Assembly (NCBI GenBank): GCA_028718375.1
Contig: JAQULZ010000012.1
Coordinates: 1 to 34,646 of the forward strand
Direction: 5' to 3'
DNA length: 34,646 bases
Source: Victivallaceae bacterium
GTDB taxonomy: Bacteria > Verrucomicrobiota > Lentisphaeria > Victivallales > Victivallaceae
Shown: positions 17,350 through 27,639 of the stretch, piece by piece
How the letters are laid out: every line of letters begins with the position of its first letter
Position numbering within the stretch: position 1 is the first letter of the stretch
Notes under the pieces: model-generated
What the model was told of the DNA's origin: nothing
What the model saw: the letters and a program-made list of their open reading frames with translations, nothing else
Database searches by the model: none
Translations under genes and position numbers: made by a program

Positions 17350-17964
17350 ATGTCCGGGCGGGCGGATCCGGCGCGGGAAGTAGTCGGGCTGCTGGAGGTT
17401 AATTGTTATTTGGTCCCGGCGGCGGCAAGCCGCCGGCTTTATATCATTGATCCCGGTGCGGAGGCGGCGGCGATTATTGCGGCCGCGCGGAAATTCTCTT
17501 ACGAAGAAGCGGTTATTCTGCTGACGCACGCCCATGTCGATCATATCGGTGCGGTGCGCGAGGTGGCGAAGGCGCTCGGGATCGGCAAAATTTATCTGCA
17601 TCCAAACGATGTCGGCATTTACCGCAGCCGGAACAATCATCTGCTGCCCTATATTCCGCCGGCGGAACAGCTTCCGGAAACTACCCCGGCCATTTCCGGC
17701 AATGATTTTGAGATTCTCGAAATTCCCGGTCATTCGCCCGGCAGCGTAGGGTTTTATTTCAGCCGGCTTCCCGCGCTTTTCGCGGGAGACACGATTTTCA
17801 AAAATTCCATCGGACGCTCCGACCTTCCCGGCGGCAATCCGGAGCAGCTTATCAGTTCAATAAAAAACAAACTCATGACTCTGCCGGACGATCTGAAACT
17901 TTACCCCGGCCACGGCCCGGCAACGACCATCGGCAGCGAAAGGAAATTCAATCCTTATCTCTGA
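17350..17964 (+). CDS. MBL-fold metallo-hydrolase (glyoxalase II-like)
   Basis: LLTHAHVDHIGAV, IPGHSPGSVGFYF, LFAGDTIFKNSIGRSDLPGGN, LYPGHGPATTIG. Confidence 0.92.
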   Translation: MSGRADPAREVVGLLEVNCYLVPAAASRRLYIIDPGAEAAAIIAAARKFSYEEAVILLTHAHVDHIGAVREVAKALGIGKIYLHPNDVGIYRSRNNHLLPYIPPAEQLPETTPAISGNDFEILEIPGHSPGSVGFYFSRLPALFAGDTIFKNSIGRSDLPGGNPEQLISSIKNKLMTLPDDLKLYPGHGPATTIGSERKFNPYL

Positions 17965-17977
17965 GCGTTGAAAAAAG

Positions 17978-19201
17978 CTATACCGCGGAAATAATTAAGC
18001 TGGCGTTTGAACCGCCGAAAGCGAAACTGTTGCTCAGCGCATGTCTGATTTTAGTGTTTTCGCGGGTCTGCAGGACAAAATCCGCCCATTCGAATTCCGT
18101 TTCCGGGTTTTCCAGATTCAGGGACGGGCTGATAAAATTTTTCTCAATCATCAGGCTGGTGAATATCAGTTCGACAGCTCCGGTGGCACCGATCATATGG
18201 CCGGTCTGGGATTTGGTGCTGTTTATGGCCGGGGAGTGGGGAAAAACCGCTTTTATGGCCTGCATTTCGACCGGGTCACCGATCGGAGTTGCGGTACCGT
18301 GGGTATTGATGTAAGCAATATCCTGCGGCTCCAGGCCGGCCGCCGCCAAAGCGCCGCGCATTGCCGCAATACTGGCCTTTACATCCGGCACGACCATATC
18401 AGTAGCATTACTGTTGCCGCAATAACCGGAAATCCGCGACACCGCCTCCACCCGGCGTTGTTTCAGGCTTGCTTCTGATTCCAGCACCATAAAACCGGCA
18501 CCTTCAGCCAGGACGAAACCGTCGCGGTCCGCAGCAAAAGGACGGCTGGCCTGTTGCGGACAGTCATTGTATTTAGTGGCCAGGGCCCGGATGGCAGTAA
18601 ATCCGAGCGCCTGAATCCAATCGCATTGTTCGGCCCCGCCGCAGACGACAATATCATACATTCCGGCCTGGATCATCCGGGTACCCAGAATAACGGCATG
18701 AGCACTGCTGGCGCAGGCCGCGCTGATATCATACGATTCCCCGGTAAAACCAAAAACCAAAGACAGGTTGGCTACCGCTGAAGACGGCATCACGCGCGGT
18801 ACGATGCATGGATTCACTTTGCGCAATTTGTTCGTTGCGGAAAAAATATTGGTGGTTTCGAAAATTTCCTTATAGCAGGTGCCGGCCACGCCGCTGATCA
18901 CGGCAATCCGTCGGTCGGCAATGTCCTCAGGAGTCAATTTCGCTTCAGCCAACGCCTCTTCAACCGCGACGACCGCCATGATTGAGTTAAATGCAGTAAA
19001 GCGCTTATGTTTATTATTCAACCGCGGACATTCCATGTCGGTATTGACAATTCCGGCCACACAACTGGTCAAATTGTGTTCCGCCCATTCGGTAACGAAA
19101 CTAACCCCGGACTTCCCTTCCCGCAATGCTTTTTCATTAACCGCCCGGCCGATTCCCAAGGGCGTAATCAACCCCCGCCCGGTGATAAAAACGTCTTTCA
19201 T
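17978..19201 (-). CDS. Beta-ketoacyl-[ACP] synthase (FabF/KAS II-like)
   Basis: DISAACASSAHAV (active Cys), INTHGTATPIGDPVE, NSTKSQTGHMIGATGAVE, NSFAFGGSNASLI. Confidence 0.9.
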   Translation of the reverse strand: MKDVFITGRGLITPLGIGRAVNEKALREGKSGVSFVTEWAEHNLTSCVAGIVNTDMECPRLNNKHKRFTAFNSIMAVVAVEEALAEAKLTPEDIADRRIAVISGVAGTCYKEIFETTNIFSATNKLRKVNPCIVPRVMPSSAVANLSLVFGFTGESYDISAACASSAHAVILGTRMIQAGMYDIVVCGGAEQCDWIQALGFTAIRALATKYNDCPQQASRPFAADRDGFVLAEGAGFMVLESEASLKQRRVEAVSRISGYCGNSNATDMVVPDVKASIAAMRGALAAAGLEPQDIAYINTHGTATPIGDPVEMQAIKAVFPHSPAINSTKSQTGHMIGATGAVELIFTSLMIEKNFISPSLNLENPETEFEWADFVLQTRENTKIRHALSNSFAFGGSNASLIISAV

Positions 19202-19407
19202 TTACACCTTTATCTTACTTACTCTTTATATTTTTCTGCAATAATCCAAAATCATACCTAACAATAATCATTTTTATCTTAATTTCTACACGAAAAACGA
19301 AAAAAATATGAAATCCGTCATTTTTTCAGGGGGGGTATCCCGGCGGGTAATTATTTTGCCGGGTTACGGGCAAAATTATGCAACTTCCAGAGGTTATTAA
19401 ATCCGGC

Positions 19408-20400
19408 TTATTTGACGGCAGTTATCTTGACCTGCACTTTATCCGGGTAAATGCTTTTGACCGTGACCCGGTCAGCAGAACTGATCCAGCAGGCAATGTT
19501 CACCAGAAACGTCCCTTCGGTATCCAGCAAAGAGGTGTCGATATACGGTTTGACAGAATCATTTTTCAGCAGGTCGATGGTACTTTTCAAACCGCTGAGG
19601 GTTACCGCAACGTGAGGCGAAGACAGCAGTTCCACCTTAAATCTGCCGACTTTGTCCGGCGCTTCAAGAACTTTTATTGCGACATTTTCAATTGTGACGG
19701 TTTTGTACTGGCGGACTATTTTTACCTGCGCATTGACCTTATCGGGGGAAACTGAAATCGACGGGTCCTTTACAATCTTCGTTTCATAATCGAAACTGTC
19801 GGTCAGCCCGGAACTTAACGGGATCGGCGCACTTTTGACGCTGGTTATTTTGTTTAAAATGCTTTCCGGCCCGGTAACCAGCACCTCGGAAGGCTGGAAA
19901 CCGACCTGTTCAACCGCGTAGCCTTCCGGCAAAGCGTCCTGGTTGGCGAAAGTTGCCGCCACGCCGACTTTTTTGGAGGCTTTGCGATCCAGATTAAGCA
20001 ATAAATCGCGCGGTTCAATGCGCAGGATTTTGACCCCCAGCGGCGCGGAAATGTTATTGGGGCTCAGGCGCAGGGTATAAACCTCACCGGGAAGATAATC
20101 GGACAACTGGACCGCCGCGCGGATTTTGAAGGAGGCCCGGTTAATCTGTTTAAGGATGCCGGGACTGCCTTTTATTATCAGGGACACTTTGGGGGAGAGT
20201 TCGCCGATGTTAAGCAGGGTGGTCGGCAAATCAATGTCCACCGGGACGCTGTTTACCTGTTCTTCAATTCCCAGCCGGCTGGTAACCGTAAAGTAAAACA
20301 GCCCGGCAAAAAATAAAGCCGTGGCTTTACGCAGAAAATCATCCCGCAAAAATCCCGGAATCCAGGCCAAACGCGGCGTTTCCCCGACATTTTGACTCAT
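19408..20400 (-). CDS. YbbR-like domain protein (CdaR-like)
   Basis: N-terminal TM segment followed by repeated YbbR-like domains (ITSVKSAPIPLSSGLTDSFD...); overlaps the end of cdaA. Confidence 0.8.
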   Translation of the reverse strand: MSQNVGETPRLAWIPGFLRDDFLRKATALFFAGLFYFTVTSRLGIEEQVNSVPVDIDLPTTLLNIGELSPKVSLIIKGSPGILKQINRASFKIRAAVQLSDYLPGEVYTLRLSPNNISAPLGVKILRIEPRDLLLNLDRKASKKVGVAATFANQDALPEGYAVEQVGFQPSEVLVTGPESILNKITSVKSAPIPLSSGLTDSFDYETKIVKDPSISVSPDKVNAQVKIVRQYKTVTIENVAIKVLEAPDKVGRFKVELLSSPHVAVTLSGLKSTIDLLKNDSVKPYIDTSLLDTEGTFLVNIACWISSADRVTVKSIYPDKVQVKITAVK

Positions 20401-21248
20401 TGCTCGCCTCCCTGGGAAAACCCTTCGGCTTTGTTGCCGGTCTCTTCTATTGAACCGAAAATGCTGATGAATGAATTATCGTCCGAAGCCATCAGCAGCG
20501 CGCTCAGATAACGGAGGAGTTTATCGACTTTCACATCGTAACGGATATTCCCCCGGCAGGCCACGCTGATATTGCCGTTTTCTTCGGAAACCACTACCAC
20601 CACGGCATCGGTTTCCTCGGTTATCCCGACCGCAGCGCGATGCCGGGTGCCGAGCGATCTGGCGAAATTTTCATTCCGGGAGAGCGGCAGGATGGCATGG
20701 GCTGCGATGATCCGGTCGTTTTTAATGATTATCGCCCCGTCATGCAAGGGGGAATTAGGATAGAAAATGGATTCGAGGATCATGGCATTGACTTTAATGT
20801 CCAGTTTTACGGCGTCTTCGACAATCGCCCGCATCCCGATTTTGCGCTCGATGACCATCAAGGCGCCGATCTTCCGGTTCGCCATGTTCAACACGGCGGT
20901 AACGATTTCGGTAATAACTTCCTTTTTGCGGTCTTTCTGGCGGAAAGAAATACTGCCGAGCTGGGCGAAAGCGCGCCTGAGTTCCGGCTGAAAAATGACG
21001 ATCATCGCGGTAGCCAGCAACGTCCACAAGCCGCTGAGCGCCCAACTGAGCACTTCAAACTTCAACAAGTCCGCAGCGGCGGTCAGCAGCATCAGAGCGA
21101 TAATCAAACCGGCCAGGATGGTGGAGCCGCGGGTACCGCGCAGGTAATACAGTATTTTATAAAAAATGAAGGTCAGGATGAGTATTTCCAGCACCGGCTG
21201 CAAGTAACCCCAAGCCGTCGCGAGATACCTCAGGATTTCTGTAATCAT
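20397..21248 (-). CDS. cdaA: Diadenylate cyclase
   Basis: Three TM segments, then SPLHDGAIIIKNDRIIAAHAILPLS (DGA) and LGTRHRAAVGITE (RHR); start set at MITEIL, overlapping the folP stop (ATGA). Confidence 0.93.
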   Translation of the reverse strand: MITEILRYLATAWGYLQPVLEILILTFIFYKILYYLRGTRGSTILAGLIIALMLLTAAADLLKFEVLSWALSGLWTLLATAMIVIFQPELRRAFAQLGSISFRQKDRKKEVITEIVTAVLNMANRKIGALMVIERKIGMRAIVEDAVKLDIKVNAMILESIFYPNSPLHDGAIIIKNDRIIAAHAILPLSRNENFARSLGTRHRAAVGITEETDAVVVVVSEENGNISVACRGNIRYDVKVDKLLRYLSALLMASDDNSFISIFGSIEETGNKAEGFSQGGEQ

Positions 21249-22105
21249 ATTTTCACTCCTTGAGCCGGGGCGCACAAATTGAACATTTTCATGGCGTCCG
21301 CAATCTCTCTGACGTCATGTACCCGCAATATCTCCACTCCCTGCGCCGCGAGACAGAGCGCCGCGCCGACCGTGCCCGCCAGGCGGTCTCCGGCGTTATC
21401 ACGCCCCAATAACCGGCCGATAAACGCCTTGCGCGAAGGCCCGACCATTACGGGATACCCGCCGGCGCGGATTCGGCTGATATTCCGGAGCAGCGCCAGA
21501 TTCTGTTCCGCAGTCTTGGCGAAACCAATGCCGGGATCAAGAATAATATTCTCCCGTTTCACTCCATAGTCAAGGGCTTTTTGCGCGGCCGCGGCCAAAA
21601 AACCGGCAACTTCGTTCACCACGTCCTCATACAGCAGGAACTCCGGATGCTGCATAGTTTCCGGGTTGCCCTGCATATGCATGATGATCAGCCCGGTACG
21701 GCGCTGCGCGGCAAGCGCGGCGATTTCCGGGGAATATTCCAGACCGCTGACGTCATTGATGATCTCGGCTCCGGCGTCCACCGCGGCCGCGGCCACCGCG
21801 GCTTTGCGGGTATCGACGCTGAGAATGATTTCCGGCCGTTGTTGTTTCATGGCGGCGATGACCGGAATGATGCGGCGGATTTCCTCTTCTTCCCGAACTT
21901 CCGGAGCGCCGGGGCGGGTCGATTCGCCGCCGATGTCGATGACGGCAGCGCCATCAGCATAAAGTTCCAGACCATGCCGCACTGCCGCCTCAGTATCGAA
22001 AAACTTTCCGCCGTCGCTGAACGAATCCGGCGTAACATTGACAATACCCATCAGAGCCGGGCGCTCCGTTATTTCCACGGTACGATTCTTAAAGCAAAAC
22101 CGCAT
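21245..22105 (-). CDS. folP: Dihydropteroate synthase
   Basis: MGIVNVTPDSFSDGGKF, IDIGGESTRPGA, INDVSG, LDPGIGFAKT, GPSRKAFIG. Confidence 0.96.
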   Translation of the reverse strand: MRFCFKNRTVEITERPALMGIVNVTPDSFSDGGKFFDTEAAVRHGLELYADGAAVIDIGGESTRPGAPEVREEEEIRRIIPVIAAMKQQRPEIILSVDTRKAAVAAAAVDAGAEIINDVSGLEYSPEIAALAAQRRTGLIIMHMQGNPETMQHPEFLLYEDVVNEVAGFLAAAAQKALDYGVKRENIILDPGIGFAKTAEQNLALLRNISRIRAGGYPVMVGPSRKAFIGRLLGRDNAGDRLAGTVGAALCLAAQGVEILRVHDVREIADAMKMFNLCAPAQGVKI

Positions 22106-22117
22106 AATTCTTTCCGG

Positions 22118-24742
22118 TTATTCAAGCTCTTCGGCATCTTCCGGTAAACCGGTTTCCGGTTCGCTGTCGACCGCCGGTTCGGCGCGGTCAAGCGCCGGAA
22201 CGGAAACTCCGGCGGCGGCGCGCTCCGCAGTGGCGGCGAGCATTTCCTCTTCTTCCTCGACTTTAATGATTTTGGAAACGCCGGTAATGCAGTCGTCGGG
22301 ATTGAGGTTCATGATCCGGACGCCTTTGGAGGCGCGGCCGATAGTGCGGATTTCGTCCACCGGAATGCGCACCAGCTGGCCGCGCTCGGTGGTGAGCAGC
22401 AGTTCGTCGCCCGGGACGATCTGGAGCGCGTCAAGCACCATATCGTCTTCCCGCAGTCTCATGCTGACCACGCCTTTGGCGCCGCGGTTGGTTTTCCGGT
22501 AAGTTTTGACGAAACTGCGTTTGCCCATGCCGAGCTGCGAAACCACCAGCAGTTCGGGACCGCCGGCGGTTTCCTCATCCATGCCCTCTTCAATTTCGCC
22601 GAGGTGCTCGCGGATGACTTCCATGCTGACGATGTGGTCATCCCCGAGCTTGAACCGCATCCCGGTAACGCCGCGGGCCGTCCGGCCCATCGGGCGCAAC
22701 TGGGAATCATTTTGGTCGAAGCGGCAGGCCATGCCTTTCCGGGTGGAAAGAATGATCTCATTGCCGTTTTCACAAATTGCGGCGCCGATGAGATCGTCCC
22801 CGTCCTCGATGCGGAGGGCGCGCAGCCCGGTGCGGCGCAGGTTGCGGAAAGCGCTCAGGTAAGTTTTCTTGATATAGCCGCTTCCCGCACACAGGATGAT
22901 GAATTTATTTTCATCTTCAAAATCCGCCTTGCAGACGGTGAGCATGGCCTTGATTTTCTCGCCGGGCTCGATTTTTATCATATTGACGATGGCTTTGCCT
23001 TTCGACACCCGGGAGCCTTCGGGAATTTCGTAAACATTCAGCCAGTGCATGAACCCTTTGTCCGTAAAGAAGAAAATCAAATCATGACTGTCGGCGTTGA
23101 ACAGGTGCTCGACATGATCTTCGTCCTTGGTTTCCATGCCGATGATGCCCTTGCCGCCGCGATGCTGAGTGCGGTAAGTCACGGCCGGGGTGCGTTTGAT
23201 GTAACCGGTATCGGAAACCGTGATGACGCAGGAATGGCGGGCAATCAGGTCGGCGACATTCAGATCGCTGTCGTCCAGAGTAATCTCGGTGCGGCGCGGA
23301 TTGGCGTGTTTATCGCGGACTTCCACGAGTTCATCCTTGATGACGCCGAGCCGCATTTCCCGGCTGGCCAGGAGGGTCCGGTAGTATTCGATCTGTTTTT
23401 TCAGCTCCGCCAACTCGTTCTCCACGTCTTCGCGCGCCAGCCCGGTCAATTGATGCAGCCGCATTTCCAGGATGGCGTTGGCCTGGATCGGAGTGAAACC
23501 GAACCGCTCCACCAGCGCTTCGCCCGCGGCCTGGCGGGTGCGGGAGGCGCGGATGGTATGAACGACTTCGTCGATATTGTCGAGCGCCTTGAGCAGCCCG
23601 TCGAGAATGTGGGCGCGGGCTTCGGCTTTTTCCAGGTCAAATACAGTCCGGCGGGTGATGACTTCCATCCGGTGATCAATATAAGCCTGCAATACCTGGA
23701 CGAGATTCATGACCCGCGGGCGGTTGTTGTCCACGACCAGCATGGTGTAGCCGTAGGAACTTTCCAGCGGCGTATGGGCGTAAAGCTGATTGAGCACGAC
23801 GCTGCCCATCGCGCCGCGTTTGATGTCGATAACGATCCGGATTCCCTGGCGGCGGCTGGATTCGTCGCGCAGACCGGAAATGCCGACGATATGTTTTTCA
23901 TTGACCAGATCGGCGATTTTCTTGACCATCATTTCCTTGTTCACGGCATAGGGTATTTCGGTAACGATGATCTGTTCGCGGCCTTTGTCGCTTTCCACCA
24001 GCTCAGCGCGGGCGCGGATCCGGACGCTGCCCCGGCCGGTGGCGTAAAAATTGCGGAGACTGGCGACCCCGCGGATGATGGCGCCGGTAGGATAATCCGG
24101 CCCCGGCAGATGCGCCATCAAGTCGTTGACGGCAGCGGTCGGGTTTTCCAGAAGACAGATGGTCGCATTGATCACTTCGCCGAGGTTGTGCGGAGGAATA
24201 TTCGTCGCCATGCCGACTCCGATCCCGGTGGTGCCGTTGACCAGCAGCTGGGGAAAACGCGCCGGCAGTACCGTGGGCTCCAGGGAGGCTTCGTCGAAAG
24301 TCGGGATCATGTCGATGGTGTCTTTATCGATGTCGACCAGCAGTTCTTCCGCGAGCCGTTCCAGCCGGGCTTCCGTATAACGGTAGGCGGCCGGAGCGTC
24401 GCCGTCGATGCTGCCGAAATTGCCCTGCCCATCCACGAGCGGCTCGCGCATCGCAAAATCCTGGGCCAGGCGCACCATCGCGTCATAAATCGAACCGTCG
24501 CCGTGCGGATGGTATTTCGCGATGACTTCTCCGACCACACTGGCGCTCTTTTTGAACGAATGAGATTTAGTCAGGCCGAGCTGTTTCATGGCGTACAGGA
24601 TGCGGCGGTTGACGGGTTTAAGCCCGTCGCGGACGTCGGGAATCGCCCGGCCGACGTTTACGCTGAGGGAATACTGCAAATAGGCCGTATGCATAATATC
24701 TTCAATGCCAACCGGAAAATCGTGCGTGCTGAGTTCAGTCAT
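22118..24742 (-). CDS. gyrA: DNA gyrase subunit A
   Basis: [82 protein letters not shown], repeated C-terminal beta-pinwheel blades. Confidence 0.97.
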   Translation of the reverse strand: MTELSTHDFPVGIEDIMHTAYLQYSLSVNVGRAIPDVRDGLKPVNRRILYAMKQLGLTKSHSFKKSASVVGEVIAKYHPHGDGSIYDAMVRLAQDFAMREPLVDGQGNFGSIDGDAPAAYRYTEARLERLAEELLVDIDKDTIDMIPTFDEASLEPTVLPARFPQLLVNGTTGIGVGMATNIPPHNLGEVINATICLLENPTAAVNDLMAHLPGPDYPTGAIIRGVASLRNFYATGRGSVRIRARAELVESDKGREQIIVTEIPYAVNKEMMVKKIADLVNEKHIVGISGLRDESSRRQGIRIVIDIKRGAMGSVVLNQLYAHTPLESSYGYTMLVVDNNRPRVMNLVQVLQAYIDHRMEVITRRTVFDLEKAEARAHILDGLLKALDNIDEVVHTIRASRTRQAAGEALVERFGFTPIQANAILEMRLHQLTGLAREDVENELAELKKQIEYYRTLLASREMRLGVIKDELVEVRDKHANPRRTEITLDDSDLNVADLIARHSCVITVSDTGYIKRTPAVTYRTQHRGGKGIIGMETKDEDHVEHLFNADSHDLIFFFTDKGFMHWLNVYEIPEGSRVSKGKAIVNMIKIEPGEKIKAMLTVCKADFEDENKFIILCAGSGYIKKTYLSAFRNLRRTGLRALRIEDGDDLIGAAICENGNEIILSTRKGMACRFDQNDSQLRPMGRTARGVTGMRFKLGDDHIVSMEVIREHLGEIEEGMDEETAGGPELLVVSQLGMGKRSFVKTYRKTNRGAKGVVSMRLREDDMVLDALQIVPGDELLLTTERGQLVRIPVDEIRTIGRASKGVRIMNLNPDDCITGVSKIIKVEEEEEMLAATAERAAAGVSVPALDRAEPAVDSEPETGLPEDAEELE

Positions 24743-25021
24743 GGTGGTTTCCTTATATCTTCAATCCGGCCCTGCTGCCGGGTTATCAATAGCTTTACTT
24801 AACATACACCGTTTTAGCAAATTAACAAGCAGCAAAGGAGCTTATTTTAGGCAGAAAAAAAAGGATATTGCCGCAGTCGGCGAAAGTGCGCCGCCGGCAG
24901 CGGTCGCCGGCGGTCGGAATCCCGGATTTTCAGCCGTTATTTTTTTCCGGGCGGCGGCCCGACTTGTTTTCCCGGCCGGGTGTGCTAAGTTACACCATTG
25001 TGAACTTTAACGGAGGCAGCC

Positions 25022-25285
25022 ATGAAAACCGCTTGGGAATTAGCCCTCGAACGCAGCGGCGGAACATTGAATGAACTCGATGACGACCGCAAAAAAGCCA
25101 TCGCGCAAATCGACCGCGCCTGCCAGGCCCGACTGGCGGAAGCGGAACTGGCTTACACTGAAAAATTGAAGCGGACTTCCGACTACCAGGCCATTGAGCA
25201 GCTTAAGGAAGACCTGGCGGTCGAACGCGCTTCGATCCGGTCCAAAGCCGCGCGAGATAAGGAAAAAATCCGTTCCGGAACCTGA
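25022..25285 (+). CDS. Small hypothetical helical protein
   Basis: 87 aa, charged heptad-like sequence; upstream TTAACGGAGGCAGCC ribosome-binding site; followed directly by the 25289 CDS. Confidence 0.6.
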   Translation: MKTAWELALERSGGTLNELDDDRKKAIAQIDRACQARLAEAELAYTEKLKRTSDYQAIEQLKEDLAVERASIRSKAARDKEKIRSGT

Positions 25286-25288
25286 GCC

Positions 25289-26431
25289 ATGGAAGCTGGT
25301 TTGAGCATATATTTCGATAATGCCGCCGCATGCCGGCCGGATCCGAAAATCTGGGGTTATTATTATGCCTGCGCTTCCCGCTTCTACGCCAACCAGGAAG
25401 CGGCGCACGCCCTGGCGGTGCGGGAACGCGGTCAAATCGCCGCCGCCGCCCGGCGGCTTTCCCGGGCTTTGTGCGGCGAAGAAACTTTTGTTCATTGGGG
25501 GCATTCCGGCACCGGGCTCTTCAGTCTGCTGGGCGGTTTTCCCGGCTTTCAGCGCGGCAATATCGTGACCACCGCCCTCGAACATCCGGCGCTGACTGCC
25601 GCGCTCAAGCGCACCGGCGCCGAAATCCGTTTCAGCAGCATAACCGCCGGCCGGGTTGACCTTGAACATCTGGCGGGGGTACTGGATGAAAAAACCGTTT
25701 TAACTGCGGTTTACCAGGTCCAAAGCGAAACCGGGGCGATTCAGGACCCGGTTGAAATCCGCCGGGTACTCGATGCCCGGGCGCCGCAAAGCCTGCTGCT
25801 GACGGACACCATCCAGTCCGCGGGCAAAATTCCGTTTTCCCGGGAAAAAGCCCAACCCGATATCATCAGTGTTTCCGGCCCTAAAATCGGCGCGCCTGCG
25901 GCGGCGGCGCTATTGTTGAACCTCAGCATCCCGCGCGCCCGGGCGCTGGCCGATCATTTGCAGCGCTGCCGCACGGAATATTATACCGCCGGCCGCCCCG
26001 AACCGGCCGCCGTACTGGCCCTGGCGCAGGGCATCCGCAAAAATCTGAACGAACTATCGGAAAATTTCAACAAGGTAAACGCCGTCAACGCCTTCCTGCG
26101 CCGGGAACTGGTAAAGCTGAAACTGATTAACGGGAAAAAACCGCTCCTGACCATCCCCGCCGACCACGCATCTCCCTATATTCTGCACTTTATCGTTCCC
26201 GGCTACCAGAGCGGGGTGCTGGTACGGATGCTTTCGGAAGCGAACGTCTATTTTTCCGCCGGCAGCGCCTGCCGCTCCGAAACGGATCAGCCGAGCGCCG
26301 TCCTTACCGCAATGAATTTCAGCCGCGGTGACGCCTACGCCGGGATCCGGCTGAGTTTCTGCCCGCAAAACACCCTACGGGAAGCCGAAATCTTCCTCGA
26401 AAAATTCCAAAACGCCCTTTTGACTTATTGA
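25289..26431 (+). CDS. Aminotransferase class V / cysteine desulfurase-like protein
   Basis: IYFDNAAACRPDP, TTALEHPALTAAL, YQVQSETGAIQDP, SVSGPKIGAP (PLP lysine), FSAGSACRSE (Cys loop). Confidence 0.85.
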   Translation: MEAGLSIYFDNAAACRPDPKIWGYYYACASRFYANQEAAHALAVRERGQIAAAARRLSRALCGEETFVHWGHSGTGLFSLLGGFPGFQRGNIVTTALEHPALTAALKRTGAEIRFSSITAGRVDLEHLAGVLDEKTVLTAVYQVQSETGAIQDPVEIRRVLDARAPQSLLLTDTIQSAGKIPFSREKAQPDIISVSGPKIGAPAAAALLLNLSIPRARALADHLQRCRTEYYTAGRPEPAAVLALAQGIRKNLNELSENFNKVNAVNAFLRRELVKLKLINGKKPLLTIPADHASPYILHFIVPGYQSGVLVRMLSEANVYFSAGSACRSETDQPSAVLTAMNFSRGDAYAGIRLSFCPQNTLREAEIFLEKFQNALLTY

Positions 26432-27588
26432 CCGCCGTTTGACAGTAACATCAACGGCGCCACCACCCGGTTGTTGGGCAATTGCAGCAGGATTGCGGGA
26501 TCGATTTCGATTCCGGCGGTTCGGGCCCGGTCAATGAATTCCGCAGTGCTGTCCGGGGAGGCTTTCCGGGCTCCGTCCGGCGGCTTCTCAAAATAAAGCA
26601 CTCCCGGCTTCTCAAACACCAGCGGCCGCAAATGATCGACGCCGAGCAGCTCCAGGCGAAAAGATTCCAGCCAGAGGGCTTCCGCCCGGCGGGACGGCAA
26701 CTGCGCCACGTCGAAATAATTGCCGGTCAGCCGGTCCGGAATCGCCGGCGGATCGACCGCAACTCCGGCGCCCGGCATTTTCCGCACCAGAAATTCATGG
26801 TCCGCGGTATTTACCGGCGTTATATATTTGGAATAGTTTTCCAATATCTGCACCCGGCGCTTCGGCCAGTTTTCTTGCGCCCGAGCGGCCCGCAGCGCCA
26901 ACCCCCGCCGCCAAAACTCCCCGGCCGCCGCCGCACTTAATTCGCTCCTGACGCTCCGCAAAAAAGCGCTTCCCTCCGCGTTACTCAATCCCCGGAATAA
27001 TTCCAGAACGATCCGGGAGTGTTCGGTTATTTGCCGGGGAGATAATTTTTTCGGACGCCGGACGCCGTAAACATCCACCAGGGCAAAATTGCCCGACGGC
27101 GCGCAATACAGGAGGTTGCCAAGGTGAAAATCCGGATGGTAAAAGCCCGCAGCAAAAAAAGGGTTTAAAAATTCTGCCAGACCCGTCAGAAATTTCTTCG
27201 GCGTCTCAGGGCCGTAAACAATTTCGCGATGCCAGTATTCCAGCGCCGAGCAGCTTTCCGGCAGCGCCTCGGTCAACAGCATGACGGCGGAACCGCGTTT
27301 CGCCCAGCCCAAATGCCGTACCACCGGAACGCCCGCGGTTGCGAGCGCGCGCCCGGCGGCAAATTCGCGCGCCGCTTTCGGCGCCAACCGGTTACGGGCC
27401 CGGCGCCAGAACCCGGCGGGCTGTTCGATCTTTACATAGAAAAGGTCTTCAACCTTAAAAACCGTGCGCACCGGATTTTGTTTGACGGCGGAGTTCCGGG
27501 CGAAATCTTCCCAGTGGTCGAACCAGCCGTGCAATAACGCGGGAGTTTCGATCATCCACTGCCAGTCGTTTATCCGTATTTTCTGCAT
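26425..27588 (-). CDS. Lipopolysaccharide kinase (WaaP/InaA-like) family protein
   Basis: VKIEQPAGFWRRARNRLAPKAAREFAAGRALATAGVPVVRHLGW, FYHPDFHLGNLLY, FALVDVYGVRRPK. Confidence 0.82.
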   Translation of the reverse strand: MQKIRINDWQWMIETPALLHGWFDHWEDFARNSAVKQNPVRTVFKVEDLFYVKIEQPAGFWRRARNRLAPKAAREFAAGRALATAGVPVVRHLGWAKRGSAVMLLTEALPESCSALEYWHREIVYGPETPKKFLTGLAEFLNPFFAAGFYHPDFHLGNLLYCAPSGNFALVDVYGVRRPKKLSPRQITEHSRIVLELFRGLSNAEGSAFLRSVRSELSAAAAGEFWRRGLALRAARAQENWPKRRVQILENYSKYITPVNTADHEFLVRKMPGAGVAVDPPAIPDRLTGNYFDVAQLPSRRAEALWLESFRLELLGVDHLRPLVFEKPGVLYFEKPPDGARKASPDSTAEFIDRARTAGIEIDPAILLQLPNNRVVAPLMLLSNGGQ

Positions 27589-27639
27589 AAGACGGCTTCT
27601 CTTGCTCGCTTAATTCGGTATGAATACCGCTTTTGCTTT

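Noticed and set aside
19320-19380. GGGGGGG tract and CCGGCGGG..CCGGG near 19330 as a regulatory element
   Set aside because: Pairing is weak and orientation unclear; could be a poor terminator, not supportable.
22604-24802. 732-aa plus-strand ORF antisense to gyrA
   Set aside because: Lies opposite a clearly conserved gyrA; long antisense ORFs are expected from codon bias in GC-rich genes, and the translation matches no recognisable family.
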